NCBI GenBank assembly: GCA_029855925.1
Contig: JAGSHP010000166.1
Span: 1 to 6,271 of the forward strand
DNA: 6,271 nucleotides
Direction of reading: 5' to 3'
Source of the DNA: Candidatus Thorarchaeota archaeon
Lineage (GTDB): Archaea > Asgardarchaeota > Thorarchaeia > Thorarchaeales > Thorarchaeaceae
Made by a program: the position numbers and the translations under genes. The notes under the pieces are model-generated. The model saw nothing but the letters and a program-made list of their open reading frames with translations. It did not search any database and was not told the origin of the DNA. This document shows, one piece after another, positions 1 to 5,993 of this stretch. How positions within the stretch are numbered: position 1 is the stretch's first letter; every line of letters begins with the position of its first letter.

Positions 1-1
1 A

Positions 2-913
2 TGCTGGTTCGACAAGGTCGGAGAGTGCATACACACCGATGACATGGATAGGATACTCCCGAAGATACGTACTGCTGATATCCTGGTTCTTGCAACACCG
101 ATCTATCTCCCACTTCCCACCGCCTTTCAGAACCTGTTGAATCGACTGATGCCGCTCATCGAACCGCTGCAAGAGGTCAAGGATGGACGAACTCGAGCTA
201 AGTGGCATGATGATGTAAAGGTCTCGAAGATTGTGTTCGTGTCCAGTGGAGGTTGGTGGGAGAAGGGAAACTTCGAAGTCGTCACACATATCTTGAGGGA
301 GATTGCAGAGAACACCGAGACCGACTTCATAGGCCCCATAATTCGCCCTCACTCTAATTATCTAATGAAGAATCTGGAGAGGGCACGGGAGGTCTATGCA
401 GCAGCAAGAGCGGCAGGGGAGTACATCGTGCAAAACGGTGCTATCACACAGGATCTTCTTGACAGAATCTCGCAGCCACTGATTTCGTATGAGGAGTTCA
501 TCGCGCGCGACAACAGGACGTATCTCGCTGCGAAGGGCACCAAACAGTCACGCAAACATGTTCTGCTAGGGGACCCGCTGAGAGATCTCACTACCATGCT
601 GCGGGTACTATTCGGTCACGTGCTCCTGGTCGGCGCGAGTCCTCAAGGTTCGATGACACCAGTGGTCTCATGTTATGTTGCGTTTCATCATGAACCGGCT
701 CACAAGCCACACAGGGAGCGCCATCATGGCAAGGACTGCTCCCAGCGAGATCACTGCTTCATGATTGTATGCAATGATGGCTGCTACAATGACAAGAATG
801 TAGGGCAGCGCCATCAGCAACGCGAAGTCTCTCCTTGCTCCTTCTTCTTCCTCCTCGTAGAGCCCCAGCCTGGAGATGGCGAAGAGCAGCGGGATGATGA
901 ACGTGATGAGTGA
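2..913 (+). CDS. Flavodoxin-fold (iron-sulfur) flavoprotein / NADPH-dependent FMN reductase, 5'-truncated, aberrant 3' end
   Basis: The reading frame is already open at base 2, so the start lies outside the window and the ATG at 44 is internal. The first visible residues are a Cys, then eight residues later GECIHTDDM. This resembles the Cys-containing loop before the DDM motif in NADPH-dependent FMN reductases and iron-sulfur flavoproteins. Next come ADILVLATPIYLPLP (flavodoxin-fold strand plus FMN-loop PxY motif) and SSGGWWEKGNF, typical of the same family. Such proteins bind FMN and carry out cytoplasmic electron transfer or quinone/flavin reduction; the substrate here is unknown. Family-like sequence ends near base 550 (around YLAAKGTK). 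With about 50 residues missing upstream, that would give a normal length of about 230 residues. The remaining 120 or so residues are low-complexity and His/Arg-rich. They lie largely antisense to the next gene, so the true functional end is probably near 550-570. A TAG in the +1 frame sits at 567-569. Confidence 0.82.
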   Translation, partial: CWFDKVGECIHTDDMDRILPKIRTADILVLATPIYLPLPTAFQNLLNRLMPLIEPLQEVKDGRTRAKWHDDVKVSKIVFVSSGGWWEKGNFEVVTHILREIAENTETDFIGPIIRPHSNYLMKNLERAREVYAAARAAGEYIVQNGAITQDLLDRISQPLISYEEFIARDNRTYLAAKGTKQSRKHVLLGDPLRDLTTMLRVLFGHVLLVGASPQGSMTPVVSCYVAFHHEPAHKPHRERHHGKDCSQRDHCFMIVCNDGCYNDKNVGQRHQQREVSPCSFFFLLVEPQPGDGEEQRDDERDE

Positions 914-2644
914 CACAAGAGTCAGCCAGGTCCACTCGATTGGCTCGAAGAATTGAGCAGCATAGCTCTCCTTCCAGACCAAGCCGAGAGGAATCACGGA
1001 CCAGATCACGTACGTGGCCGGACTTGGCAGGCCGAACTGCCCCACTGCTATCAAGTAGCCACGGTCATCGAAATATGTCATCCAGGGCACAAAGATGCTC
1101 AAAACGAGCAGAAGAATTGGGGGAAATCGTGAGTCCACTACAACATCATGAAGCCTACGAGTCCCAATCATCTTCCAAACTAGCAGTGCAATGACGACAA
1201 AGCAGTATCCCACAAGTGAGAGCAACACAACATCTCCGAGACCCAACATCACACCAAGCACAGTGACTGCTGGGAGGACCACCTTGAATCGCAGGTTGTA
1301 CGCGCTGTTGGTTCCTTCTGCCAAGAACGCTCGGGCCTCTATCCTCTCGGGCCATATCGCCTGTGAAGGACTGTAGGGTGCCACAGGTGAAAATGGATTC
1401 AGCAAGATTATCTCGAGATGATCCGAGAAATGCGGAATGTACAGCGCGGTGAAATTTCGGATAGGGAGGTCATAGATCGTCTCCCAGACCTGTCGGTCAT
1501 ATTCGTCCTCCCCGTATGCGTCCACATGTATTTTCTTAAACAGGAAACGGGGACTCAGTGCCAGACTCACCTTGGGCACTATCAGACCCACATCTATGAC
1601 CGACGCGTCGCCTGCTCGTATAGCGAAGTTAGTTGCAACTCGTGAGGAATTCAACCACGCCTCATTGTAAAACCAGAACCCTGTGAACCCAGAGTAGTTA
1701 CCAGGATCCAGATAGAAGGTGTTTGTTGTCCTTCTTATGTGCAGCAATGCGTACGTGGCATTCGCGTCATCCCGAGTTATAGACAGGCATGGAAAACTCT
1801 CCATATACATTACATTGGGGTCGTCAAGGAAACTATCACCCTCAGAGGTGCGAACAACGAGAGTGGCAGGATAGAGGGTCTTCGAGAATGTTGCTTCGAC
1901 AGAGAGACTCTCGATAATGATCTTCGTTGTTGAGTTAGTCGAAGTGATCCACATCTTGGTTGTCAATTCCTCAAGCCATGTGTTTGCCGCTTGTCGCAGA
2001 GTCAGACCATCAACAGGAACAGTGATTATCGCGCTCTCACCTGAGGTAAGGGTTGTCACGTTCCGGTTGAGTTCGGTGATATCTCCATACCAGAGAGCCA
2101 AGCCCAGTTCCGCCTCTCCTTCAACTACTCTGAGCCTCGCCTGACCGACTACGCCTGTGCAAGTGCCATTCTCAAGATAGTTACTAAACTGAATTTCTAC
2201 GACTTGTGAAGCGTAGGGAATTTCTAACTCGTATCCATCTTGTCCGTGCGAAACGTGGTTTTCCAGCTCATAACTTGCTGTGATACTTCCCTGGTCCTGT
2301 GGATTGAACGGGCTGGAGTTCAACAATACGGCACTTGTCATACCCGGTGTCTCGGTGTATGTCGTGGTAGCGAATGCAGGCTCAGTTATTTCTGTATCAA
2401 GCTCAATGCGTGACTCGGCGGGGATGACATGGTTCAGTGACCAGATGCTTGGCAATTGTGTGAACACAACAAACGCAATGATCACCACAGACCACTCACG
2501 CTTGCCCCAGTAGCGACCAATCCGGAAACCGGACCTCTCCAGTCTTGCAGCATAGCTGCGCCCTCTTTCGAAACCCTCTTTCGGAAGTCTGCATGCACGC
2601 TGTATTAGTTGAAGGATTTTCACTATGTCCCATCTTGCAACCAT
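668..2644 (-). CDS. Large membrane protein with sequon-rich ectodomain, function unknown
   Basis: This 658-residue protein matches no family I recognise. A basic cytoplasmic N-terminus (1-50) is followed by a transmembrane helix at about 51-69, which could also act as a signal anchor. A hydrophilic, beta-rich, probably extracellular region covers about 70-450. The C-terminus holds six or seven hydrophobic helices (about 455-490, 506-523, 538-557, 570-592, 607-626, 629-648), with an acidic YEEEEE loop at 596-601. The ectodomain has eight N-glycosylation sequons, at N109, N159, N195, N237, N295, N316, N332 and N397. The ATG at 2644 lies inside the upstream HTH gene (22-nt overlap) and has GAGG eight bases before it. 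An alternative GTG start at 2623 overlaps the HTH stop by one base (TAGTG). Overlap and shared direction indicate one operon, so its level is probably set by the HTH gene promoter. It may be a sensor, a surface receptor or part of an exporter; the sequence does not decide. Confidence 0.85.
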   Translation of the reverse strand: MVARWDIVKILQLIQRACRLPKEGFERGRSYAARLERSGFRIGRYWGKREWSVVIIAFVVFTQLPSIWSLNHVIPAESRIELDTEITEPAFATTTYTETPGMTSAVLLNSSPFNPQDQGSITASYELENHVSHGQDGYELEIPYASQVVEIQFSNYLENGTCTGVVGQARLRVVEGEAELGLALWYGDITELNRNVTTLTSGESAIITVPVDGLTLRQAANTWLEELTTKMWITSTNSTTKIIIESLSVEATFSKTLYPATLVVRTSEGDSFLDDPNVMYMESFPCLSITRDDANATYALLHIRRTTNTFYLDPGNYSGFTGFWFYNEAWLNSSRVATNFAIRAGDASVIDVGLIVPKVSLALSPRFLFKKIHVDAYGEDEYDRQVWETIYDLPIRNFTALYIPHFSDHLEIILLNPFSPVAPYSPSQAIWPERIEARAFLAEGTNSAYNLRFKVVLPAVTVLGVMLGLGDVVLLSLVGYCFVVIALLVWKMIGTRRLHDVVVDSRFPPILLLVLSIFVPWMTYFDDRGYLIAVGQFGLPSPATYVIWSVIPLGLVWKESYAAQFFEPIEWTWLTLVSLITFIIPLLFAISRLGLYEEEEEGARRDFALLMALPYILVIVAAIIAYNHEAVISLGAVLAMMALPVWLVSRFMMKRNIT

Positions 2645-3105
2645 TGTAGTCGCCTCATTATTTTTTCAAAGAGAATCTTTGCAATCTCAGTTGGCTGTTT
2701 GCCAGTAGGGAGCCCAATCTGCCACTCAGATGCGAGCCCTCGAAGTATCTCATCGCACTCTGCTCTCAACGAACATGATTTACAGTCGCCCTCGTGGTCA
2801 TACCATACCTGAATCTGGAACTCCGGAGAGTATGTTATGTACACGGTCGTCTTGTTGATTGGGCTGTACCCAACCGCGAAACCATATTCTTTACTGAGAT
2901 GATCCAGTCGAATCCTGTTGACCCGTGCGGCATGCGCCAGCAACTTTCCAATCCTCTGTTCAGCAATGCGTTGTGCTTGGCTTACAAAAGGACGAGACAC
3001 TCCCAACTCAACAGCAATTTGAGATGGCGGTACCTTCTGTCTGCGCTTGAGCCAGATCAGACTTTGACGTTTTGTAGGATACCGAAATGAGAATATCTCG
3101 AACAC
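2623..3105 (-). CDS. Tfx-like helix-turn-helix transcriptional regulator with C-terminal His/Cys cluster
   Basis: This 160-residue protein starts with GTG at 3105. Residues 10-60 resemble the Tfx/sigma-region-4 type HTH: a PTKRQ...WLKRR helix, then PSQIAVELGVSRPFVSQAQRIAEQRI (28-52), where GVSRPFVS is the turn and recognition helix. Residues 75-103 look like a small beta domain (GFAVGY, TVYITYS, QVWYDHEGD). It leads into H104-x3-C108-x2-C111-x5-C117, a possible zinc or Fe-S site. A helical tail ends in FEKIMRRLQWL. The role is most likely cytoplasmic DNA binding, possibly with metal or redox sensing (inference from the Cys spacing). It is the first gene of an operon with the overlapping membrane protein and is divergent from the repeat-protein gene. 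A TTTATTT element at 3142-3148 predicts a leader of about 14 nt, and no strong Shine-Dalgarno is seen. A perfect 10-bp palindrome directly before the start could allow autoregulation. Confidence 0.85.
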   Translation of the reverse strand: MFEIFSFRYPTKRQSLIWLKRRQKVPPSQIAVELGVSRPFVSQAQRIAEQRIGKLLAHAARVNRIRLDHLSKEYGFAVGYSPINKTTVYITYSPEFQIQVWYDHEGDCKSCSLRAECDEILRGLASEWQIGLPTGKQPTEIAKILFEKIMRRLQWLQDGT

Positions 3106-3115
3106 CTCAGCTGAG
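3106..3115. promoter_or_regulatory. Perfect 10-bp palindrome, candidate operator
   Basis: CTCAGCTGAG is a perfect palindrome that abuts the GTG start of the HTH gene, and a GTTAAC palindrome follows at 3117-3122. Both lie at the predicted transcription start, where a bound dimer would block RNA polymerase. An autoregulatory site for the adjacent HTH protein is a reasonable inference. Short palindromes also occur by chance. Confidence 0.3.
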
Positions 3116-3141
3116 AGTTAACCACTTTCATGCAACTGTTG

Positions 3142-3150
3142 AAATAAAGG
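3142..3150 (-). promoter_or_regulatory. Predicted TATA box for the HTH/membrane-protein operon
   Basis: Read on the minus strand this is CCTTTATTT, close to the archaeal TTTAWA-type TATA element. At a usual 25 bp spacing, transcription would start near 3119, leaving about 14 nt before the GTG at 3105. The same GAAATAAA octamer (top-strand reading) occurs at the glycosyltransferase promoter. This is pattern-based only. Confidence 0.45.
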
Positions 3151-3182
3151 CTATTAAGAATTTCGGATAGAGTATCGTAGTC

Positions 3183-3207
3183 TGGTGGAGTTGATGCGAG
3201 GCCACCA
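3183..3207. repeat. Inverted repeat TGGTGG/CCACCA in the divergent intergenic region
   Basis: TGGTGG at 3183-3188 and CCACCA at 3202-3207 are exact reverse complements separated by 13 bp. They lie between the divergent promoters of the HTH operon and the repeat-protein gene. Each half-site is about one helical turn or more from the other, which fits a dimeric regulator, but no function can be shown from sequence alone. Confidence 0.25.
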
Positions 3208-3234
3208 CAACTATTCTCGCTGAAGACTCTGTCT

Positions 3235-3249
3235 TGTGTTGGTAACACA
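3235..3249. promoter_or_regulatory. Inverted repeat next to the TATA element of the repeat-protein gene
   Basis: TGTGTT and AACACA form a perfect 6-bp inverted repeat around a 3-base centre (GGT). It ends directly before the TATA-like GATATAGA at 3250-3257. This is the usual place for TFB recognition or for an activator or repressor. It is a candidate operator for the gene starting at 3302. Confidence 0.3.
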
Positions 3250-3257
3250 GATATAGA
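3250..3257 (+). promoter_or_regulatory. Possible TATA box for the alpha-helical repeat protein
   Basis: GATATAGA is an AT-rich TATA-like element. Transcription would start near 3278, leaving a leader of about 24 nt to the TTG at 3302 or about 36 nt to the ATG at 3314. It is weaker than the TTTATTT elements of the other genes in this window. Confidence 0.3.
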
Positions 3258-3301
3258 ACTAGTGATTGTATGGCGAGCACAAGAGAACAAAGGCGTAGCC
3301 G

Positions 3302-4090
3302 TTGAATGAAGACATGGAGGCCCTGAGAGACTATCTATCTGCAAGTCCCACACCCTGGAGGACCATTGACTCATTGGAAACACGTGGAAGACTTCTCGAT
3401 CCGGAGATACAGAACGCCATTGCAGGCGCAATAGAACGGTCACCAGAGCCATGGTGGTTGGTAGGTACCATTGCAACAAGAACGCAATTGATGACGGCAA
3501 GGCCAGTAATCGCGGCACTCGACTCTGCAAAGTCAAAGATCACTGAGGCGATTCGTAGCGGTAATGTGAATGTGATCTTTGAGGTGGCAGATGCTGACAT
3601 CGTGATAGAGGACTCGGACTTTCAGAGCGCAGTTGCAAGAGCGATTCGCACATACACAAATCCGTCGTGGCTCATTGCTGAGATGGGTCACATTCACGGT
3701 CTCGTCACATCTAGGATTATTCAAGAGGCTGTCGCCGACGTTCTGATGGAGTCCGCCCAACCATGGAACGAACAGACAGCAATCTGTGACATATCTGAGT
3801 TGAGAAACTCTCACCTTGTGAAGTATGCAATTCGCGAGGTCAGCCCGGCAATTGCAAGAGTCATCAGAGAAGAGTCTGCGCCATGGTGGATAATTGGCGG
3901 AATCGGCAGATGTGGAGACCTGCTGGAGCCAGAGATCATTGATGCGATTGAGTCACGGGCGAATGACATTGCAGAGGCAATAAGGACTGGTGCAATAGAG
4001 AAGACTTTGGTGGAGGAACTCCTTGCTGTTGAGACCCTGAGGAACAACCCTGACGTGGAGAGGGCAATGAGAGAGCGCGGCATCGTATAG
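3302..4090 (+). CDS. Alpha-helical solenoid protein with seven tandem 32/40-residue repeats, function unknown
   Basis: This soluble, acidic protein has no signal peptide or membrane helix and is probably cytoplasmic. It consists almost wholly of repeats of the form PWW-[LI]-x-G-x-I-x5-L-x2-P-x-I-x2-AI-x(n)-IA-x-AIR-x-G. The anchor tryptophans W19, W51, W123, W155 and W195 are spaced 32, 72 (32+40), 32 and 40 residues apart. Units lacking the Trp start near 91 (NVIFEV) and 235 (TLVEEL). The clearest pair is residues 50-87 (PWWLVGTIA...ITEAIRSG) and 194-230 (PWWIIGGIG...IAEAIRTG). The pattern suggests HEAT-like helical pairs used for protein binding, but I cannot assign a named family. The start may be TTG 3302 (AAGG nine bases upstream) or ATG 3314; an in-frame TAG at 3296 rules out anything further upstream. 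It is transcribed divergently from the HTH operon and convergently with the glycosyltransferase, so it appears monocistronic. Confidence 0.82.
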   Translation: MNEDMEALRDYLSASPTPWRTIDSLETRGRLLDPEIQNAIAGAIERSPEPWWLVGTIATRTQLMTARPVIAALDSAKSKITEAIRSGNVNVIFEVADADIVIEDSDFQSAVARAIRTYTNPSWLIAEMGHIHGLVTSRIIQEAVADVLMESAQPWNEQTAICDISELRNSHLVKYAIREVSPAIARVIREESAPWWIIGGIGRCGDLLEPEIIDAIESRANDIAEAIRTGAIEKTLVEELLAVETLRNNPDVERAMRERGIV

Positions 4091-4125
4091 ACTCCAATGA
4101 GTCTGACGATGGTCTGAGCAAGACC
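4089..4125. terminator. Two consecutive hairpins in the convergent spacer, possible bidirectional terminator
   Basis: AGACTC-CAAT-GAGTCT (4089-4104) forms a 6-bp stem that begins inside the TAG stop of the repeat-protein gene. GGTCT-GAGCA-AGACC (4111-4125) forms a second, 5-bp stem. They occupy much of the 58-bp spacer between two convergent stop codons. Neither is followed by a clear T-tract, which archaeal termination normally uses, so they may instead mark RNA 3' ends. Confidence 0.3.
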
Positions 4126-4148
4126 GCTATGGACTTACACATACCGAC

Positions 4149-5744
4149 TTACAGACTTGGTACCTCGGTCCAATTCACAAAGTAGACAGACATGGTGTCC
4201 CGACCACAGATCACATTATCGTCGAGATGTACGGTGTACAGAACAGAATAGTGGTTCCCCAGAGCCTGCGCATAGACCGTAAAGAGTTCATCAAAGAATG
4301 CGAAATAGGAGCAGTTCTGGCCACGAAGATATTGAAGCGTTTCGAGCAACGTCATGTTGGAATGCAGTATCTCCGGGCTCACGAGACCGGCAAGGTCGAT
4401 GATGGCTCTACCCGATATGAATCGTATTGCGCCCACGTCATGTGTCGCAATGACTGCATCTTGGCTTGTGTGGTCGCGCAGCCAGAGCCCGATGTCAACC
4501 TGCATCTCATTGATGTTCTTCACTGCATTTCCGTACAGATCGCTCTGGCGTTCATACAGTGGAACTATGGGCACGATGAGAAGCCCCACCACTATTCCAA
4601 TCGTGATGAAGTTTAGTTCTCCCATTCTTGGCAGACTTATCCTCCCACGTGAGATCCTATCAAACAAACATGCTACTCCAATGACGGCACAGACCATGCA
4701 CAATGCAAGCACGGGAGTCAGATATCGTGCATTGTTCACCAATGATTGTCGTGGCATTATGAGACGATACATCAGCAGGAGGATCACGGGATATACCCAT
4801 AGATATGGACGAGCTGTCTTAAGGATGAACAGTCCAAGAACGAGACCAATCAAGAGAAAGGGCTGTGTTCGAAACCAATCAATCATGTAGTCATTCCAAA
4901 CTGCGATGGTCTCTGGGCTGGCGGGATACAGTTTCGCATAGAAGGTGTCAGGCAGTGGATAGCCGGTCACACTTAGGCAATGAATCACCCAGGGCAGAAT
5001 GATGACCGCCGCGATGAGCAAGACCACAGCAAAGGACCTCAATAGTTGATCATATGGCTCATGACCGGTAAGATAGATCAGCCAGAGCAAGGTACCCAGT
5101 CCGACAAGCAAAATGCCCTCCGGTCTCGCGAGATACGCGAATCCCAGCAAGATGCCAACTACGTACTGGTCACTCCGCTCTGTCCTCTCGAAGACAAGGA
5201 CGGAGCTGAGAAGAATGAACAGAAACAGAGGGAATTCCATGCCCGAGAGCATGAGCCATGTCACCCTCGGCGTCAGAACAAATGCGATCATTCCGATTGC
5301 AGCATAGGTTGGGTTCTTGGTATGTCGTTCAACCAGCAGACCGGCCAGAAACGTACAGAGTATGTAGAAAACCGTGGAGATGACATAGATTCCAAGGATC
5401 AGACCAGTCACGTCAGTCGTGATGAAAAAGAGCGGTACGAGCATGATGGACCATAAAGGACTTGTCGAGCCCGTCGAGGGTCGACCTGGGGAGTATTCCC
5501 ACGGCGTCCCTTCGTATATTGTACGTGCGTACTCAAGATGAATCCACGAGTCGTCGAGTGGTAGTCCGATCGATGCCCATCGCGTAAGCGTGACGAGGTA
5601 GTGCACAACAGTCGCAAGGGTAACAACAAGAGCAACCACTAACAAGAGACCCGCTGTTGTCCTAAGCAAGTTAGAGAGTTGTTTCAACCACCGCACCAGT
5701 ACTCTGTATGTGGTCGTGAGAGTGTTCCTCATCTCAGTGATCAT
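4149..5744 (-). CDS. GT-C fold polyprenyl-phosphate-sugar-dependent glycosyltransferase, integral membrane
   Basis: This 531-residue polytopic protein likely transfers a sugar from a lipid-phosphate donor (dolichyl or polyprenyl phosphate) on the outer face of the membrane. After helix 1 (about 29-53), the first outer loop carries LDDSWIHLEYA, with the acidic pair D64/D65 expected to bind metal or acceptor, then PGRPSTGSTSPLW (86-98). Both resemble conserved signatures of GT-C enzymes related to ArnT/PMT and AftB-like proteins. ARPEG (206-210) and NNARYLTP (337-344) also fit. About eleven to twelve hydrophobic helices end near residue 396. A C-terminal soluble domain (398-531) holds ATHDVGAIRFISGR and DLAGLVSPE and has sequons at N463, N477 and N524. 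The frame stays open to an ATG at 5927, but I chose ATG 5744. It follows a TTTATTT box at 5789-5795 and a GGGAG eleven bases upstream, and the extra 61 residues look non-homologous. Sugar and acceptor cannot be predicted. Confidence 0.85.
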   Translation of the reverse strand: MITEMRNTLTTTYRVLVRWLKQLSNLLRTTAGLLLVVALVVTLATVVHYLVTLTRWASIGLPLDDSWIHLEYARTIYEGTPWEYSPGRPSTGSTSPLWSIMLVPLFFITTDVTGLILGIYVISTVFYILCTFLAGLLVERHTKNPTYAAIGMIAFVLTPRVTWLMLSGMEFPLFLFILLSSVLVFERTERSDQYVVGILLGFAYLARPEGILLVGLGTLLWLIYLTGHEPYDQLLRSFAVVLLIAAVIILPWVIHCLSVTGYPLPDTFYAKLYPASPETIAVWNDYMIDWFRTQPFLLIGLVLGLFILKTARPYLWVYPVILLLMYRLIMPRQSLVNNARYLTPVLALCMVCAVIGVACLFDRISRGRISLPRMGELNFITIGIVVGLLIVPIVPLYERQSDLYGNAVKNINEMQVDIGLWLRDHTSQDAVIATHDVGAIRFISGRAIIDLAGLVSPEILHSNMTLLETLQYLRGQNCSYFAFFDELFTVYAQALGNHYSVLYTVHLDDNVICGRDTMSVYFVNWTEVPSL

Positions 5745-5787
5745 GTGTTCAAATTCTCCCGTCTCGTCAACTCGTCTATAGAGTTCA

Positions 5788-5797
5788 GAAATAAACC
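5788..5797 (-). promoter_or_regulatory. Predicted TATA box for the glycosyltransferase gene
   Basis: Read on the minus strand this is GGTTTATTTC, a good match to the archaeal TATA element. Transcription would start near 5767, giving a leader of about 23 nt that contains GGGAG (5756-5760) before the ATG at 5744. This element lies inside the longer open frame that starts at 5927, which is the main argument for the shorter protein. Confidence 0.5.
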
Positions 5798-5937
5798 TTA
5801 TCGACAGACCTGCACACTGGAGATGTCCGAGAGCACCTGAGCTGGAACTGATCATGGTGTTGTTGATTCGCATACGCAGGTCTGGGCAGTCGTTGTGCCG
5901 CGATTTCGGAACTCCCCCTGCGGCCATGGCAGAAAAG

Positions 5938-5945
5938 GCTTATTT
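5938..5945 (+). promoter_or_regulatory. Predicted TATA box for the ABC transporter gene
   Basis: GCTTATTT follows a purine-rich AGAAAAGG stretch that could serve as the TFB recognition element. A start near 5968 would leave a leader of about 26 nt containing the GGAG Shine-Dalgarno at 5982-5985. Spacing and sequence resemble the two minus-strand TTTATTT promoters in this window. Confidence 0.45.
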
Positions 5946-5965
5946 GGTGATTGTGCAGAATCACC
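5946..5965. promoter_or_regulatory. Perfect 7-bp inverted repeat, candidate operator of the ABC transporter gene
   Basis: GGTGATT (5946-5952) and AATCACC (5959-5965) are exact reverse complements around a 6-bp centre. The repeat starts at the base after the TATA-like element and ends just before the predicted transcription start. A repressor bound there would block assembly of the transcription complex. It lies too early to form an RNA leader hairpin if the predicted start is correct. Confidence 0.45.
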
Positions 5966-5993
5966 CAGTGATGAGAGGTTTGGAGTTACTCAC

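Noticed and set aside
655..669. Imperfect 15-bp palindrome GACACCAGTGGTCTC at the stop of the membrane-protein gene, considered as a terminator
   Set aside because: The stem has a mismatch, the loop is too tight for a stable hairpin, and no T-tract follows on either strand.
3270..3305. Mini-frame MASTREQRRSR ending in TGA just before the repeat-protein start, considered as a frameshifted N-terminus or a leader peptide
   Set aside because: It begins upstream of the predicted transcript start, lacks a ribosome site, and the repeat protein is complete without it. A frameshift cannot be excluded but has no positive support.
3057..3536. Minus-strand 159-codon open frame spanning the intergenic region
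   Set aside because: It covers the starts of both the HTH gene and the repeat-protein gene, and its sequence shows no domain or sensible composition. It is antisense or out of frame to two better-supported genes.
4227..4890. Two overlapping plus-strand open frames of 129 and 178 codons
   Set aside because: Both lie antisense to the glycosyltransferase, which has clear family motifs through this region. Their translations show no domains, and their length fits chance opening opposite a membrane-protein gene.
5046..5456. Plus-strand 136-codon open frame rich in charged residues
   Set aside because: It is antisense to hydrophobic helices of the glycosyltransferase. A polar, charged composition is what the complement of membrane-helix codons gives.
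5737..5861. Repeated TGATCATG near 5739 and 5849 as paired operator sites
   Set aside because: TGATCA is a common short palindrome and also occurs near 5046 inside the gene. The flanking bases differ, so there is no reason to see a specific site.
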